In this document: piece by piece, positions 39,493 to 39,769 of the stretch | Numbering within the stretch: position 1 is the first letter of the stretch | How the letters are laid out: the number at the start of each line of letters is the position of its first letter | Assembly (NCBI GenBank): GCA_027451345.1 | Contig: DAIDJO010000004.1 | Span: 1 to 39,769 of the forward strand | Source of the DNA: Solirubrobacterales bacterium | GTDB lineage: Bacteria > Actinomycetota > Thermoleophilia > Solirubrobacterales > Solirubrobacteraceae | DNA length: 39,769 bases | Direction of reading: 5' to 3' | Program-made: the position numbers and the translations under genes | Notes under the pieces: model-generated | Seen by the model: only the letters and a program-made list of their open reading frames with translations | Database searches by the model: none | Told to the model about the DNA's origin: nothing

Positions 39493-39718
39493 CCGACACC
39501 TCCTGACACGTTCAAGATTGACGCTCACACCAATCACCGGTCCGGCTCACAACCACCCGACGCAGAGGAACGCCCAACTCGGACTCTTCGCCAGCCCCCA
39601 AAGCGATCATCCCATACATCAAGCTCCTCCTGGTTTGCGTCTGAGTCAATGACACAGATCCGGGTTTTGATTAGCCCACATCTGCGAGGCTTCCGGGACG
39701 ATCAGCAGGAGGGTCTTG

Positions 39719-39769
39719 ATGACCGAGCCGGGACGTTCAGCAGGCAGTAATGGGGGTCGTCGACGGAAG
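39719..39769 (+). CDS. Start of an unidentified gene at the right edge (partial)
   Basis: An ATG at 39719 has a strong AGGAGGG Shine-Dalgarno 5 bases upstream. Seventeen codons (MTEPGRSAGSNGGRRRK) remain before the window ends. The product cannot be identified. The 220 bases before it are less GC-rich than the rest and hold no other gene. Confidence 0.5.
   Translation, partial: MTEPGRSAGSNGGRRRK

Noticed and set aside
1-39769. CRISPR arrays, tRNA/rRNA genes, phage or transposon ends
   Set aside because: No regularly spaced repeats with spacers, no RNA gene signatures and no transposase or integrase motifs were seen.

Overview
The window is a very GC-rich bacterial chromosome segment with strong G/C preference at third codon positions, frequent GTG starts and at least one TTG start. 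Many start codons sit 6-8 bases behind a TANNNT -10 box. Together with a GpgS-like glucosyltransferase, a PHO box of the actinobacterial PhoP type and many secreted propeller-like proteins, this points to an actinobacterium, possibly of the Thermoleophilia/Solirubrobacterales type. The lineage is inference; no marker gene is present. I see no rRNA, tRNA, CRISPR array or clear mobile element.

Left part (1-6.6 kb): a sugar-polymer locus. A GH65-type phosphorylase/hydrolase with a degenerate HAD-like N-terminal domain runs off the left edge on the minus strand. Divergent from it are a GT4 glycosyltransferase and an amylo-alpha-1,6-glucosidase-type debranching enzyme. Then come an Hsp20 chaperone and small stress-type proteins on the minus strand.

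7-13 kb: an envelope and secretion region with a PepSY-like secreted protein, a large secreted beta-helix-like protein, a YVTN propeller lipoprotein, a Kelch lipoprotein, a c-type cytochrome lipoprotein and a DUF892 ferritin-like protein. The convergent ends carry clear hairpin terminators.

13.1-17.1 kb: a four-gene minus-strand operon of NodB-type deacetylase, acyl-CoA-dehydrogenase-like protein, NodS-like methyltransferase, and a two-domain GT2/GpgS-like glycosyltransferase. The first three genes are coupled by ATGA overlaps. It looks like a dedicated pathway for a modified glycan or glycolipid.

17.2-26.7 kb: mostly plus-strand genes: ilvD, an MFS permease, a PHO-box-preceded DUF47 (PhoU-like) gene, a GGDEF protein, rpiA, an MFS permease fused to two cNMP-binding domains, and a TauE/SafE permease behind a palindromic operator.

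26.7-31 kb: minus-strand regulatory and signalling genes: a helical hypothetical, a zinc ribbon coupled to a GAF protein, DUF2294 with a duplicated start region, and a membrane GAF-GGDEF protein.

30.5-39.8 kb: secreted and accessory genes: a secreted hypothetical, a VOC protein, a frameshifted GNAT, and a B-lectin/NlpC-P60-like secreted enzyme with a 327-bp internal duplication. Next is a three-gene operon encoding a split PEP-synthase/rifampicin-phosphotransferase-like machine (swivel protein, then ATP-grasp) plus a cNMP-binding protein. A Kelch/collagen-like surface protein follows, and the first codons of a gene lie at the right edge. The split phosphotransfer operon and the deacetylase-dehydrogenase-methyltransferase-GpgS operon are the best candidates for undescribed systems.
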